This document shows, piece after piece, positions 22,941 to 31,817 of a DNA stretch of 64,000 nucleotides. The DNA is taken from NCBI GenBank assembly GCA_965249685.1, contig CBDFMN010000003.1:744001-808000 (forward strand), read 5' to 3'. The notes under the pieces are model-generated. The model made no database searches. It was not told the DNA's origin and saw nothing but the letters and a program-made list of their open reading frames with translations. This DNA comes from RH-AL1 sp965249685. Its GTDB lineage: Bacteria; Pseudomonadota; Alphaproteobacteria; Rhizobiales; Beijerinckiaceae. Position 1 is the stretch's first letter. Each line of letters opens with the position of its first letter. The position numbers and the translations under genes were made by a program.

Positions 22941-24308
22941 TCACGACGACCGGCGCGGACCGCCGGTGCCGGCGCTGTTGCGCGACGCAGGCCGACCGGC
23001 CTGCGCAGGACGCGGACGCGACTGGTTGGAACGGTCTGCCGTCCGCTGACCCGGCGCGCCGTGCTTGTGATCGAAGGCGGGACGCCCAGCGCCGGTGGAC
23101 CCGCGCCGCTCGCCGGTGCGTTCCTGCTGACGCGGCGGCCGCACGTCCTCGCGCTGAGCCGGCATGGCCGCTACAGCACGCGGGTCGCGCCGATCTTCCG
23201 CCGGGATCGTCTGCCGCGTCAACCTCTCGATCGCCTTCAGGAAACCGCGCTCCTCAATGTCGCACAGCGAGATCGCGCGGCCGGCGGCGCCGGCACGGGC
23301 CGTGCGACCGATGCGGTGGATGTAGGATTCGGGAATGTTTGGCAGATCGAAATTCACGACGTGGGTGACGAGGTCGACGTCGATGCCGCGCGCGGCGATG
23401 TCGGTTGCGATCAGGATCTTGGTCGCGCCGTTTTTGAAGGCGGCGAGCGCCCGCTCGCGCTGAGCCTGGCTTTTGTTGCCGTGGATAGCCTGCGCCGGGA
23501 TACCAGCCTCTTCCAGATGGCGCACGACCTTGTCGGCGCCGTGCTTGGTCCGCGTGAACACCAGCCCGCGGCTCATCTCCTCCTGACGGATCAGGTCGGC
23601 TAGCACGTGGCGCTTGCGCGCGGTCTCGATGAAGATGACCTTCTGGTCGACGCGCTCGGCGGTACTCGCGACCGGCGTTACGGCGACCTTCATGGGGTCG
23701 CGCAGCAGGTCGCCAGCCAGCGCGCCGATTTCCTTTGGCATGGTGGCGGAAAAGAACAGGCTCTGGCGCGCCTTGGGCAAGAGGGGCGTCAGGCGGCGGA
23801 CCGCGTGAATGAAGCCCATGTCGAGCATCTGGTCCGCTTCGTCGAGGACGAAGATCTCGACATGGTCGAGACGTACCGTGCGCTGGTCCAAGTGGTCGAT
23901 CAGCCGGCCGGGCGTGGCCACGAGCACGTCGACGCCGCGCATCAGCCGGTCGATCTGCGGGCGGATGGAGACGCCGCCGAAGACCGTGGCCACGGAAAGG
24001 CCGAGGTTTTTGCCGTAGACGCGAAAGCTTTCGGCGATCTGACTCGCGAGTTCGCGCGTGGGTGATAGGATCAGCGCGCGGCAGGTGTTGCGCTCGGGGC
24101 GCACGCGGTCGGCCGACAGGCGGTGGAGGATAGGCAGAGCAAAGGCGGCCGTCTTGCCGGTACCGGTCTGGGCGATGCCGAGCAAGTCGCGGCCGGCGAG
24201 GACATGGGGAATGGACTGCGCCTGGATAGGCGTCGGGGTTACGTAGTTCTCGCTCTCGAGGGCCTTCAAGATGGGGGCTGAGAGGCCGAGATCGGAAAAT
24301 TGAGTCAA
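22941..24308 (-). CDS. DEAD-box RNA helicase, RhlE type
   Basis: ATP-dependent RNA helicase, 455 aa. Motifs in order: Q motif (FSDLGLSAPILKAL, TPIQ), Walker A AQTGTGKT with Lys52, PTRELA, TPGR, DEAD at residues 156-159, SAT, and in the second RecA domain ARGIDV and HRIGRTARAG. The last 80 residues are Arg/Gly/Pro-rich and basic, an RNA-binding tail. TTG at 24308 is chosen because RhlE proteins begin right there; an in-frame ATG at 24389 would add 27 residues without a ribosome binding site. Related helicases assist ribosome assembly and cold adaptation. Confidence 0.92.
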   Translation of the reverse strand: MTQFSDLGLSAPILKALESENYVTPTPIQAQSIPHVLAGRDLLGIAQTGTGKTAAFALPILHRLSADRVRPERNTCRALILSPTRELASQIAESFRVYGKNLGLSVATVFGGVSIRPQIDRLMRGVDVLVATPGRLIDHLDQRTVRLDHVEIFVLDEADQMLDMGFIHAVRRLTPLLPKARQSLFFSATMPKEIGALAGDLLRDPMKVAVTPVASTAERVDQKVIFIETARKRHVLADLIRQEEMSRGLVFTRTKHGADKVVRHLEEAGIPAQAIHGNKSQAQRERALAAFKNGATKILIATDIAARGIDVDLVTHVVNFDLPNIPESYIHRIGRTARAGAAGRAISLCDIEERGFLKAIERLTRQTIPAEDRRDPRAVAAMPAQREDVRPPRQQERTGERRGSTGAGRPAFDHKHGAPGQRTADRSNQSRPRPAQAGRPASRNSAGTGGPRRSS

Positions 24309-24551
24309 GGGGCTGCTTTCAAGGCATGGCGGTGGCGCTCGAGGGCCAGGCGCTTCTTCAGAGGGGATGCCGTGCGTGACCGGCTTCATTCGGTCGGTCG
24401 GCGAGTGGCGGTTCGAGCGGGCGCAAGCGCCGGACGATCACGCGGCCAGATGCCGTTGCCGCAGATGCGACACCTGCCATGTGGTCGCTTTCCCCAACGA
24501 GGTCAAGTCTTATGTTGCAGCGCACAGCCGCGGCGCGACGCGCTTACGCAG

Positions 24552-24579
24552 GTGACAGGCGGCTCGATTCTGGTACGAT
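24552..24579 (+). promoter_or_regulatory. candidate promoter of the mini-gene
   Basis: GTGACA at 24552-24557 and TACGAT at 24574-24579 are spaced 16 bases and would start a transcript about 15-20 bases before the extreme Shine-Dalgarno sequence at 24599. Match to consensus is moderate. Confidence 0.4.
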
Positions 24580-24614
24580 AACGCTATCGTCAACCAGCGA
24601 AAGGAGGTGATCCA

Positions 24615-24677
24615 GTGTCTCAAGGTCATGTTGTGGGCCGCTCGCGGATCTCTGCCACCACGGGGCAGCACGCCTAA
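24615..24677 (+). CDS. 20-codon mini-ORF behind a 17-nt extended Shine-Dalgarno
   Basis: GTG-initiated frame MSQGHVVGRSRISATTGQHA, ending in TAA. Its leader at 24599-24615 (GAAAGGAGGTGATCCAG) is a perfect complement of the last 17 nt of the 16S in this genome (15386-15402), with GGAGG seven bases before the GTG. A promoter-like pair lies upstream, a hairpin at 24721-24742 and a strong terminator at 24759-24786 downstream, so the whole unit is about 200 nt. I do not recognise the peptide; it could be a leader peptide, a small basic protein, or a small RNA that titrates ribosomes. It is divergent from the helicase. Confidence 0.5.
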   Translation: MSQGHVVGRSRISATTGQHA

Positions 24678-24758
24678 GGCGGGCTTTCCCAAAGTGTCGG
24701 CGGCCACGCTGACGTCGGGCCCGCGGATCCTCTGATCTGCGGTCTTTCGAAGATAAGG

Positions 24759-24786
24759 AAGCCCCGGCGTGAGCCGGGGCTTTTTC
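24759..24786 (+). terminator. intrinsic terminator, mini-gene on + and tad genes on -
   Basis: Stem AGCCCCGGC / GCCGGGGCT with loop GTGA, followed by TTTTT on the + strand. On the minus strand the same stem is 45 bases past the tadG stop, with a weaker T-rich tail, so it probably works in both directions. Confidence 0.9.
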
Positions 24787-24829
24787 GTTGGACAAAGCGT
24801 GCGAAAGTGGTTGGCACGCGCCGAACGGT

Positions 24830-26281
24830 TTACTTGCTGAGGTGTGCAGCGCGGATGGCTTGCAGGAACATGTTGTTCAGCGCCGTATTGATGTCGGCGG
24901 GTGTGTTGGCGGTGTAGAAATACCCAGGCGACGCACAGGAGACGAGGTTGGCCGGAAGGCTGGGAATGGCCTTGTTGGCCTTGCCGTTTTCGCCGTAGGG
25001 ATCGGTATCGAAGATCAACGTCGTATAGGGGATGTAGAGGATCGAGATGGTCGCCCCGGCGCTGATGAGGTCCTTGCAGAGCGTCGGATCGATCGCCTGC
25101 GGCGTCGACCCGTCAAAATTGGCGTTGCCGTAGCCGCTAAACGTCGAGGGATTGCCTGGATACGTGCTCACACCTTTGTTGGTGTACCAATTGTAATGCT
25201 GTGGATTGTCCATACCGTCCGTAATGAAGAATACGAATGGACGGGAGTTGTTCGCGGCGGCGCCGGTTCCGAACTTTCCTGAGCTCTGGATCGTCGTCTT
25301 CATCTGCGGGAACACTGTTTCGAAATGCGTTCCCCCGCTTCCGGTGCCCGTGCTTGGATCGTTGCCGGTGAAAAGCTGTGTGGTACCTGTGTCGAGCAGA
25401 GCGGTAAAAGCAGTCGTCGGAGTGGAGTTGCACGTCGCGGCGTTCTTCAGCGTCGTGAAATTCGTCGATAGCGGCGACAGAGTCGCCATTTGCGCGATGA
25501 AAGGATAGAGGCCGACCCGATATTGGTTCGGAACGGTCGGGGCGGACGCCTGTGCGATCAGCCCGCACACCGCGGTGTTCACCGCTCCGGACCGGAGCTC
25601 GATATTGTTGCTCTTCGCCGCCGTCCAGCCGTTGTTGCCGGGGAAGTGGCAGGCGAATTGGCACCCTTCGCTGTCGTTGGGAAAGTGGTCGGTGCTCTTC
25701 TTCATCAGGGCCGTCTGGCCGGCGGAGGTCGAGGGCAGGCCCATCGATCCCGATACGTCCACCAGCAGGTAGAAGTCGAGGTAGCTCGGGACGTCCGCCG
25801 AAGCCGCCGCTTGGCCGCCGAGGCTCATCGTGTTCGAACCGAAGATCTGCCCGAAATGGTTGAGGCTCGTCGTCGTGTAGGAGACGGACGATGAAAAAGT
25901 CTGACCTCCGTTGCTCGCCACCAGGGCGATGGTCGGCGTCGGGACGGAGGCATAGGGGACGCTGCCGGCGTTGACCTTGAAGGCGCGGGTCGCGCGGTCC
26001 TTACCGGCGGCGATCGCGTTGGCGGTCACGTTGTTGTCGGTCGGGTTGGCCGCGACGTAGGCTTTGGCCGTCGCCACCGCGGCCACGGCGGCGGCGTCGG
26101 CGGCATTGTCGAGTTTGGTCTTCGTCGACTGCGCGACGCCATAGTCGATACCCAGTCCAACCAGGCCCACCATCGGGACCAACGAAAGCCCCAGGAGGAT
26201 GCTGACGTTGCCCCGGCGGCTGCGCTGAAAATCGTTGAGGCGCGCGCCGAGGCGGCAGAGTTCTCTGCTGATTAAAGACAT
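24830..26281 (-). CDS. TadG-like pilus-assembly protein with VWA domain
   Basis: 483 aa. The N-terminal TadG-like segment (RSRRGNVSILLGLSLVPMVGLVGLGIDYG, residues about 20-50) is the single membrane anchor; the rest is exported. A von Willebrand factor A domain follows, with the metal-site motif DVSGSMG and later FFITDGMDN. Several Cys pairs (CQFACHF) suggest disulphides. Start at 26281 is set by a 10-base overlap with the upstream gene. It is the last gene of a three-gene tad set; the TadG family is linked to Flp/Tad pilus assembly and surface adhesion. Confidence 0.88.
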   Translation of the reverse strand: MSLISRELCRLGARLNDFQRSRRGNVSILLGLSLVPMVGLVGLGIDYGVAQSTKTKLDNAADAAAVAAVATAKAYVAANPTDNNVTANAIAAGKDRATRAFKVNAGSVPYASVPTPTIALVASNGGQTFSSSVSYTTTSLNHFGQIFGSNTMSLGGQAAASADVPSYLDFYLLVDVSGSMGLPSTSAGQTALMKKSTDHFPNDSEGCQFACHFPGNNGWTAAKSNNIELRSGAVNTAVCGLIAQASAPTVPNQYRVGLYPFIAQMATLSPLSTNFTTLKNAATCNSTPTTAFTALLDTGTTQLFTGNDPSTGTGSGGTHFETVFPQMKTTIQSSGKFGTGAAANNSRPFVFFITDGMDNPQHYNWYTNKGVSTYPGNPSTFSGYGNANFDGSTPQAIDPTLCKDLISAGATISILYIPYTTLIFDTDPYGENGKANKAIPSLPANLVSCASPGYFYTANTPADINTALNNMFLQAIRAAHLSK

Positions 26282-26973
26282 GTCGAAACCGTCCCGTTCG
26301 AACCTGCCGTGTTGAAATTGATCAAGGAGGCATAGCGCGGTTGGATGTAGACCGAGCGCGCGATGCGAACCGAAGGAATGAAGCCCGACCCGAACGTCGG
26401 CTTGAAGTTGAAGACGATATCGACCGCGATGAGCGATCCCGGCCCGAACACGGAACGGGGCAGAGTGAAACGGTTCGGCACCGTCGTATCGTCGGACGGA
26501 AGCTGCAGAGGGAGGCAGGGCCGATAGTTGGATCCGGGTATGCCCGAACTCGTCCAGCCGACCTTGGCCGCATAGCAGAGGCTCTGGTCCGCCTGGCCGG
26601 CGCACGTCGTCAGAATTTGCGTGAACTGCACGCTCGCGTAGTTGATCGAGATGTTGCTACCCGCCGTGACGCCCTGCGTCTTCGCGTCCTTCAACAAATA
26701 GGGAAAGATGACGACGGCGGAGTCCGACGCAAAACTCAGGTCGGCCGTCGTTACCGTGGCTGTACTCGATCCGGTCGGAGGCGCCGCCTGCGAAATCATC
26801 TCGCTGATGGAATTGGCGACAAGTTCCACCTTTCTCACGGCATTGACGTAGGTGACGAGTTGGATGCCGGACAGCATCAGGGTCATGAGTATCGGCAGGG
26901 CGATGGCGAATTCCAGCGCCGCGACGCCGTCCTCGTTTTGCACCGCTAATCTCATGCGAGCGCGCGCGGCCAT
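26272..26973 (-). CDS. TadE-family pseudopilin-like protein
   Basis: 233 aa. Short cytoplasmic lead, then the TadE signature EDGVAALEFAIALPILMTLMLSGIQL with the Glu five residues into a hydrophobic helix, and a periplasmic domain with two Cys pairs. TadE/TadF proteins are minor pseudopilins of Tad systems. It overlaps the upstream tadE by one base and the downstream tadG by ten, so the three are one operon. Confidence 0.87.
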   Translation of the reverse strand: MAARARMRLAVQNEDGVAALEFAIALPILMTLMLSGIQLVTYVNAVRKVELVANSISEMISQAAPPTGSSTATVTTADLSFASDSAVVIFPYLLKDAKTQGVTAGSNISINYASVQFTQILTTCAGQADQSLCYAAKVGWTSSGIPGSNYRPCLPLQLPSDDTTVPNRFTLPRSVFGPGSLIAVDIVFNFKPTFGSGFIPSVRIARSVYIQPRYASLINFNTAGSNGTVSTCL

Positions 26974-27512
26974 CAGTATTGCTCATTCCGGAAAGCGGCC
27001 GTGGCCACGACGAGATAGGCAGGCGTCCCGTTGTACGTCGCGCCGCCGCTCAGCATCGCCGCGAAGGCGTTCGGCAGGAAAGTTACGGGATAGATGACCT
27101 GTAGATATTCGTAGGTCTGCTGGCTGCCCGGAGAATACTGCCCCGTGTCGGTCGACAGTGTTGGCATGACGAGACCGCCCTGGTCGGCCCGGACATATTG
27201 ATAGTAGCCGGCCGCCGGAGTCGTCGATTGAAGGTTGACGATGACCTTGCTGCAATCGAACGCGGAGGGGAGGTTCGCGCAGATCATCTTGGTCCGGAAG
27301 TCGCTTTGGCTGAGCGCGCTCGCCTGGACGCTGCCGATCATGATCTGGCGCGCCGCTCTTCCGGTGGCGTTGTCCAGCGCCTGGTTCATGTACAAGATGA
27401 GGGAAACGATGAGGATGAACAGCATGGTCAGGATCATGAAGGACGAGACGAGCGCAAACTCGACGGCCGTGGCCCCCTTATTGTCCGACTTGAAGTTGCG
27501 CACGATCGACAT
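26973..27512 (-). CDS. TadE-family pseudopilin-like protein, first gene of the tad set
   Basis: 179 aa. DNKGATAVEFALVSSFMILTML is the TadE signature with its conserved Glu, followed by a long hydrophobic helix and a periplasmic part with two Cys residues and a YxYL-rich region. It heads the three-gene set. Prepilin, CpaA peptidase, CpaC secretin and TadA ATPase genes are absent from the window, so the assembly machine must be encoded elsewhere if this set is functional. Confidence 0.87.
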   Translation of the reverse strand: MSIVRNFKSDNKGATAVEFALVSSFMILTMLFILIVSLILYMNQALDNATGRAARQIMIGSVQASALSQSDFRTKMICANLPSAFDCSKVIVNLQSTTPAAGYYQYVRADQGGLVMPTLSTDTGQYSPGSQQTYEYLQVIYPVTFLPNAFAAMLSGGATYNGTPAYLVVATAAFRNEQY

Positions 27513-27730
27513 GGCGATACGCTCGCAAGACCCTCTTAATTTCCCGTGAAGCGCGCTTGCGACTCCCAGGCTGGAACCGATCGATGGCGCAGTGAATCAA
27601 GTTACCCCTAATGTTTCGTGAATCGCGATCCCTTCGAGCGCGAGCGACGTCGCGGTCGCGCGGCGCGATGGCGAGCGTGCTCTCGCTTGGCGGGGACCGC
27701 GCGGCACCCCACCTCCCGGGTAGAGGATCA

Positions 27731-28498
27731 ATGGTGATCGACGACGAAACCGAAGCGGCCGACCGGCTGGAGCAGGCCCTCGCCTCGGCCACCCGCGCTG
27801 TCGCGTTCACGGGCGCTGGGCTCTCGACGGAAAGCGGCGTGCCGGACTACCGTTCGCCGGGTTCGCCATGGATGCGGCACAAGCCAATCCCCTACGCCGA
27901 CTTCCTAGCCGACGCCGATCAGCGCGCCGAAGCGTGGCGACGTAAGTTCGCGATGGACGACCTCTATGCCGGCGCGCGGCCTTCGCGCGGGCATCGGGCG
28001 CTCGCCAGCCTCGCGGCCGCCGGGCGCATCGTCGCGGTCATCACCCAGAATATCGACAATTTGCATCAGGCGTCCGGGCTGCCTGCCGGCCGCTTGATCG
28101 AGTTGCACGGCAACGGGTCCTACGCTGCCTGCCTGACCTGCCGACACCGTTTCGAGTTGCCGGAGGTCCGGCAGGCCTTCGAGGCGAGTGGAATAGCGCC
28201 GGCGTGCTGCTGGTGCGGAGGCATGGTCAAGTCGGCGACCGTCTCCTTCGGTCAGGCGCTGCCCTCCGCCGTCCTGAGAGCGGCGCAGGAGGCGACGCTC
28301 GACTGCGACCTGTTCGTGGTGGTCGGCTCCTCTCTCGTCGTCCACCCCGCCGCCATCCTACCGGCGCTGGCGCGCCGCAACGGGGCGAGGCTGGTCATTC
28401 TGAACGGCGAGGCGACCCCGCTCGACGGTGAGGCCGACCTCGTCCTGCGCGGAGACATCGGGACGGTCCTCGATCGCTTCTTGCCGGCGGAGGCTTGA
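27731..28498 (+). CDS. Sir2-family NAD-dependent protein deacylase
   Basis: 255 aa. GAGLSTESGVPDYRS (residues 28-42) binds NAD; TQNIDNLH and His126 in ELHGN are the catalytic core; Cys134, Cys137, Cys159 and Cys162 make the zinc site; GSSLVVHPA closes the fold. Sirtuins remove acyl groups from lysine with NAD. The start at 27731 has GAGGA upstream; a longer frame from 27611 is low-complexity. It is divergent from the tad genes and followed by the cold-shock gene. Confidence 0.93.
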   Translation: MVIDDETEAADRLEQALASATRAVAFTGAGLSTESGVPDYRSPGSPWMRHKPIPYADFLADADQRAEAWRRKFAMDDLYAGARPSRGHRALASLAAAGRIVAVITQNIDNLHQASGLPAGRLIELHGNGSYAACLTCRHRFELPEVRQAFEASGIAPACCWCGGMVKSATVSFGQALPSAVLRAAQEATLDCDLFVVVGSSLVVHPAAILPALARRNGARLVILNGEATPLDGEADLVLRGDIGTVLDRFLPAEA

Positions 28499-28718
28499 GC
28501 GCAAGCCCCGCGTAAGCCGCACCGGCCTATGGTGCTGACGCAAACGAAGCACACTGTCCCGTGATGTGCGAGCACTCCACAACATGGCGTGCTTTCACGC
28601 TGTCACTCCCGGGCGGCGATGCTATCAAAGGAACGATCTTTTCCGATGGTGATTCTTGTCGTGCCGCCTGGTGCGCGCGGCTGAAAATCGAGCGTCGAGC
28701 GTATTTGAGGACCGACCC

Positions 28719-29297
28719 GTGGGCATCAAGGATCCCAGTTCGCCCTACCACGAGACCGAGCCTGCCGACGCCGCGGCGGAGGGTCTCGATCTCGTCGAAT
28801 TGGCCGGACGAATTAAATGGTTCGACGTGTCGAAGGGTTACGGCTTCATCGCGCAGGACGGTGGCGGAGCGGATGTCCTGCTCCATGTGACGACCCTGCG
28901 GCGCGACGGCTTCCAATCCGCCAACGAGGGTGCCCGCATCGTCTGCGAGGCCCTCGTGCGGGCCAAGGGTCTGCAGGTCTTCCGCATCCTGTCCATGGAC
29001 GATTCCACGGCCGTCCATCCGGCGCAGCTACCCTCGCGCACCCACGTCCAGGTTGTTCCCAGTGGCGGTTTCGAGATCGTGGTCGTCAAGTGGTTCAACC
29101 GCGTCCGCGGGTTCGGTTTTGTGTCGCGCGGTGACGGTACCGACGACATCTTCATCCACATGGAGACGCTGCGCCGCTACGGCATCGCCGAGTTGAAACC
29201 CGGCGACAGCCTGCTCGTGCGCTTCGGCGACGGGCCGAAGGGTCTGATGGCGGCCGAGGTCCGGCTGCTCGAGGCAGCCTTGCCGTCGTCGCATTAG
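28719..29297 (+). CDS. double cold-shock-domain protein
   Basis: 192 aa with two cold-shock domains. The first (residues about 30-90) has GRIKWFDVSKGYGFI, the second (about 125-185) has VKWFNRVRGFGFV and DIFIHM. Both carry the aromatic RNP1 and RNP2 residues that bind single-stranded nucleic acid, so it is a likely RNA chaperone. GTG at 28719 follows TGAGGA. The two-domain form is frequent in Hyphomicrobiales. The DUF192 gene follows 79 bases later on the same strand and may be in the same operon. Confidence 0.93.
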   Translation: MGIKDPSSPYHETEPADAAAEGLDLVELAGRIKWFDVSKGYGFIAQDGGGADVLLHVTTLRRDGFQSANEGARIVCEALVRAKGLQVFRILSMDDSTAVHPAQLPSRTHVQVVPSGGFEIVVVKWFNRVRGFGFVSRGDGTDDIFIHMETLRRYGIAELKPGDSLLVRFGDGPKGLMAAEVRLLEAALPSSH

Positions 29298-29376
29298 CGT
29301 GGTTTGAGCCGGGTGAAACGTGCGGTGCATCCAGCGAGGCGCTTTGCGGGCTGTGGACGGTTGGAGAACGGGGCGG

Positions 29377-29841
29377 ATGCGCGGCGCAGGTATGAGGATC
29401 CAAGCGGCACGGTTCGGCTTTGCGGCGGCGCTGCTCGCGGCCGGTGGCGCGCAGGCAGAGACGGGGCTGGAGAAGCTCGAGATCGACACCGCGAGCGGCC
29501 CGCACGTCTTCCAGGTCGAAGTCATGCGCTCCGAGGCCGAACGCGAGAAGGGCCTGATGTTCCGCCGATTTCTGCCGAAGGACCGTGGCATGCTGTTCGA
29601 CTTCAAGGTCGAGCAGCCTGTCATGATGTGGATGAAGAACACCTATATCTCGCTCGACATGGTGTTCATGAGCCATGACGGGCATGTCGTCGGCATGGCG
29701 CAAAACGCGGAACCGCTGTCGGAGACGATTATCCCTTCCGGGGCACCGGCGGCCAGCGTGCTCGAACTCAACGGCGGGGAGGCGGCGACGATCGGCCTGA
29801 AGGTCGGCGACGTGGTGCATCATCCTTTGTTCAAACCCTGA
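29377..29841 (+). CDS. exported DUF192 protein
   Basis: 154 aa with a signal peptide ending at AQAET and a mature DUF192 domain (EKGLMFRRFLPKDRGMLFDF, MWMKNTYISLDMVF). The family is small, exported and of unknown function; its MWMKNT motif is conserved. The start at 29377 follows a GGAGA at about nine bases; ATG at 29392 is an alternative. It often accompanies a cold-shock gene in this group. Confidence 0.9.
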   Translation: MRGAGMRIQAARFGFAAALLAAGGAQAETGLEKLEIDTASGPHVFQVEVMRSEAEREKGLMFRRFLPKDRGMLFDFKVEQPVMMWMKNTYISLDMVFMSHDGHVVGMAQNAEPLSETIIPSGAPAASVLELNGGEAATIGLKVGDVVHHPLFKP

Positions 29842-29902
29842 ACCCGGCAGAGCCCGCTCCGACGAAGCTGGTTGCGGAAGACCCGCTCGAAATCTGCCCC
29901 CG

Positions 29903-30730
29903 CTACAAGGCTCCGCCGCTCGGCTCGGTGGCTTCCAGCTCGGGCACAAACCGGTTTCGCACCGCCTGCACGGCCGCGAGACCCAGCCCGAACCGCTCCA
30001 AGGCGGCCTCGTCCAGCGCCGTGCCGTGTGTCGCGACCATCTCACTGAAGTGACGCCGCCAGACGGCGAAGGGTCCGTGCACCTCGGAATGGTTGGCCGA
30101 CGTGTTGACGAGATAGGCTCCCGCAGCGGCGAGCGGTGCCCAGCGCACCCCATGTTCGCGCGCCACCTCGATCCAACGGTAATGCTCGTGCAGGATCGCG
30201 GTCGGGTCGCGGCGCAGCGGGTCGGGATGGCTGGGCCTGAGCAGAGCGACCGCGCAGGAGCCGCAGACCTCGTGGAAGCCGCCCGCAAAAACGGCGGGAT
30301 GCGGCACCGGGCAGGCGCGCAGCGCGCGGAAGTCGATCGCAACCCCGCTTTGAACGAGGCCGCCGACCTGGTCTGGCGCGATCGCCGCACGGGCCTCGGC
30401 GACGAGGCCGCGACCGACCCAGTCGTCGGCGTCGACGAACATGAGAAGGCCGCCGCCGCCGTCGAGCACGTGGCGGCTGATCGCGTGCTTCTTGCGTCCG
30501 CTGTCGAGATTGTCGGCGCGTACGGCTGCGGCGGGCCAGTCGGCCTGCAGGAACGTGTGCGCCATCGACGTGTCGGGCCGGTCGTGGCCGGCGATGACTA
30601 CCTGGACGTCGTGGTCGCCTTGGGCTCCGATCGACTGCAATGTCAGCTCGAGCAGCGCCTCGACGAGGGCCCAGTTCGGCGCGCTGGCGCGGGCGATGAG
30701 CGGGATGCCGAAGGTGAACGGGAGCCTCAA
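29903..30730 (-). CDS. glycosyltransferase-like protein
   Basis: 275 aa. GT-A-type features: an N-terminal strand-rich region with VVIAGHDRPD, then the DxD-like motif FVDADDW near residue 100 for metal-nucleotide-sugar binding. Substrate unknown. Its start overlaps the stop of the next glycosyltransferase upstream by four bases, so the two are made together, probably for a surface polysaccharide. Confidence 0.7.
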   Translation of the reverse strand: MRLPFTFGIPLIARASAPNWALVEALLELTLQSIGAQGDHDVQVVIAGHDRPDTSMAHTFLQADWPAAAVRADNLDSGRKKHAISRHVLDGGGGLLMFVDADDWVGRGLVAEARAAIAPDQVGGLVQSGVAIDFRALRACPVPHPAVFAGGFHEVCGSCAVALLRPSHPDPLRRDPTAILHEHYRWIEVAREHGVRWAPLAAAGAYLVNTSANHSEVHGPFAVWRRHFSEMVATHGTALDEAALERFGLGLAAVQAVRNRFVPELEATEPSGGAL

Positions 30731-31707
30731 AGGACTTGGGACCCTGTGTCTATCCGCAGGGCCGCCACATGCTTCGCGTAAAGATCGCGGCAGCGCTCAT
30801 GACACCGGCGGAGTTGATCGTCGCACAGCCAACGCTCGAGCGTCGCCCGCGTGGCGTCGAGCTGGCGCGAGAGGGTCAGGTCGCTCTCCTCGTTTCGGTT
30901 GAAGATGGCCCAGCTCTCCTCGCGGTCCCAGGCTACGTTCAATCCGCCACCGCGCCAATGCTTGACGAGGTAATCCTCGCGCGAGCGAGTGTTGTAATGG
31001 TTGACCTGCGCGAGCGTCCACCGCACCGTTCCCGGCTCGGACTGCAGGAAACTGTCGCGCGACTCGTCGCAGAAGTAGGGCGGCAGCCGGTGGCCGGCGC
31101 CATCGACGTACACGAGGTCGCCCAGCCGGTCTGCACGGGGGTAACGAGGCTGGTGCGGCATCAGCTTGCATCCGTAGGCGTCCAGGTGCCGGAACAGCGT
31201 CTTGAACGATCGGTTTACGGCATCGTCGCGCCTCGCGGCGCGGGTGAAGCGCTCGGTGACGAGGCCCGATTGCCATGTCGCGTGCCCATCGTTGCCAAAG
31301 AGCCGCCAGTTGACAAGGAAGGCGGTCGCGGCGGGGACCGCCTCGATGAGGTCGCTCACGCGTCCCGCGCCGACATGCACGTTGAGGAACTCGTCGGCGT
31401 CGAGCACCATCGCCCACTCGGCCGATCGCACGATGGGTAACGTCTCCGCCTGAGCATAGGCCTCGAGCTGCGCCTTCCCGCCGGGCGACACGCGGGTGCG
31501 CAGGTGCGTCACGGGCGCAAGAGCCGCCAACCGGTCGAGCAGGGCAGGAGAATCGTCGCAGCAATCGTTGGTGCAGACCACGAGGTCGGTGAAGCCGATG
31601 GCGAGGTGGTAGGCGGCCCATTCCAACACGAACGGCCCTTCGTCGCGCATGGTGGCGACGAGCAGGATGGATCGTTTCTCGGGGTCGGCCGGCGTTGAAT
31701 CGGACAT
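30727..31707 (-). CDS. glycosyltransferase family 2 protein
   Basis: 326 aa, of the Glyco_tranf_2_4 type. It begins with ILLVATMRDEGPFVLEWAAYH and contains VVCTNDCCDDSPALLD and the metal-binding DADEFLNVH, which together mark this family. The sugar and acceptor cannot be inferred. It is the first gene of a two-gene unit and is divergent from the MFS gene. Confidence 0.85.
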   Translation of the reverse strand: MSDSTPADPEKRSILLVATMRDEGPFVLEWAAYHLAIGFTDLVVCTNDCCDDSPALLDRLAALAPVTHLRTRVSPGGKAQLEAYAQAETLPIVRSAEWAMVLDADEFLNVHVGAGRVSDLIEAVPAATAFLVNWRLFGNDGHATWQSGLVTERFTRAARRDDAVNRSFKTLFRHLDAYGCKLMPHQPRYPRADRLGDLVYVDGAGHRLPPYFCDESRDSFLQSEPGTVRWTLAQVNHYNTRSREDYLVKHWRGGGLNVAWDREESWAIFNRNEESDLTLSRQLDATRATLERWLCDDQLRRCHERCRDLYAKHVAALRIDTGSQVL

Positions 31708-31817
31708 GACTCACATGTTCCCGCGAGCACGTTGGCTGTCGCAGGCGGACATAACACGCTTGCGCGGCGTGCGGCGTTACGCTTTGTCGGCGATGCGGCC
31801 TTGCAAAGCAGAGATCG

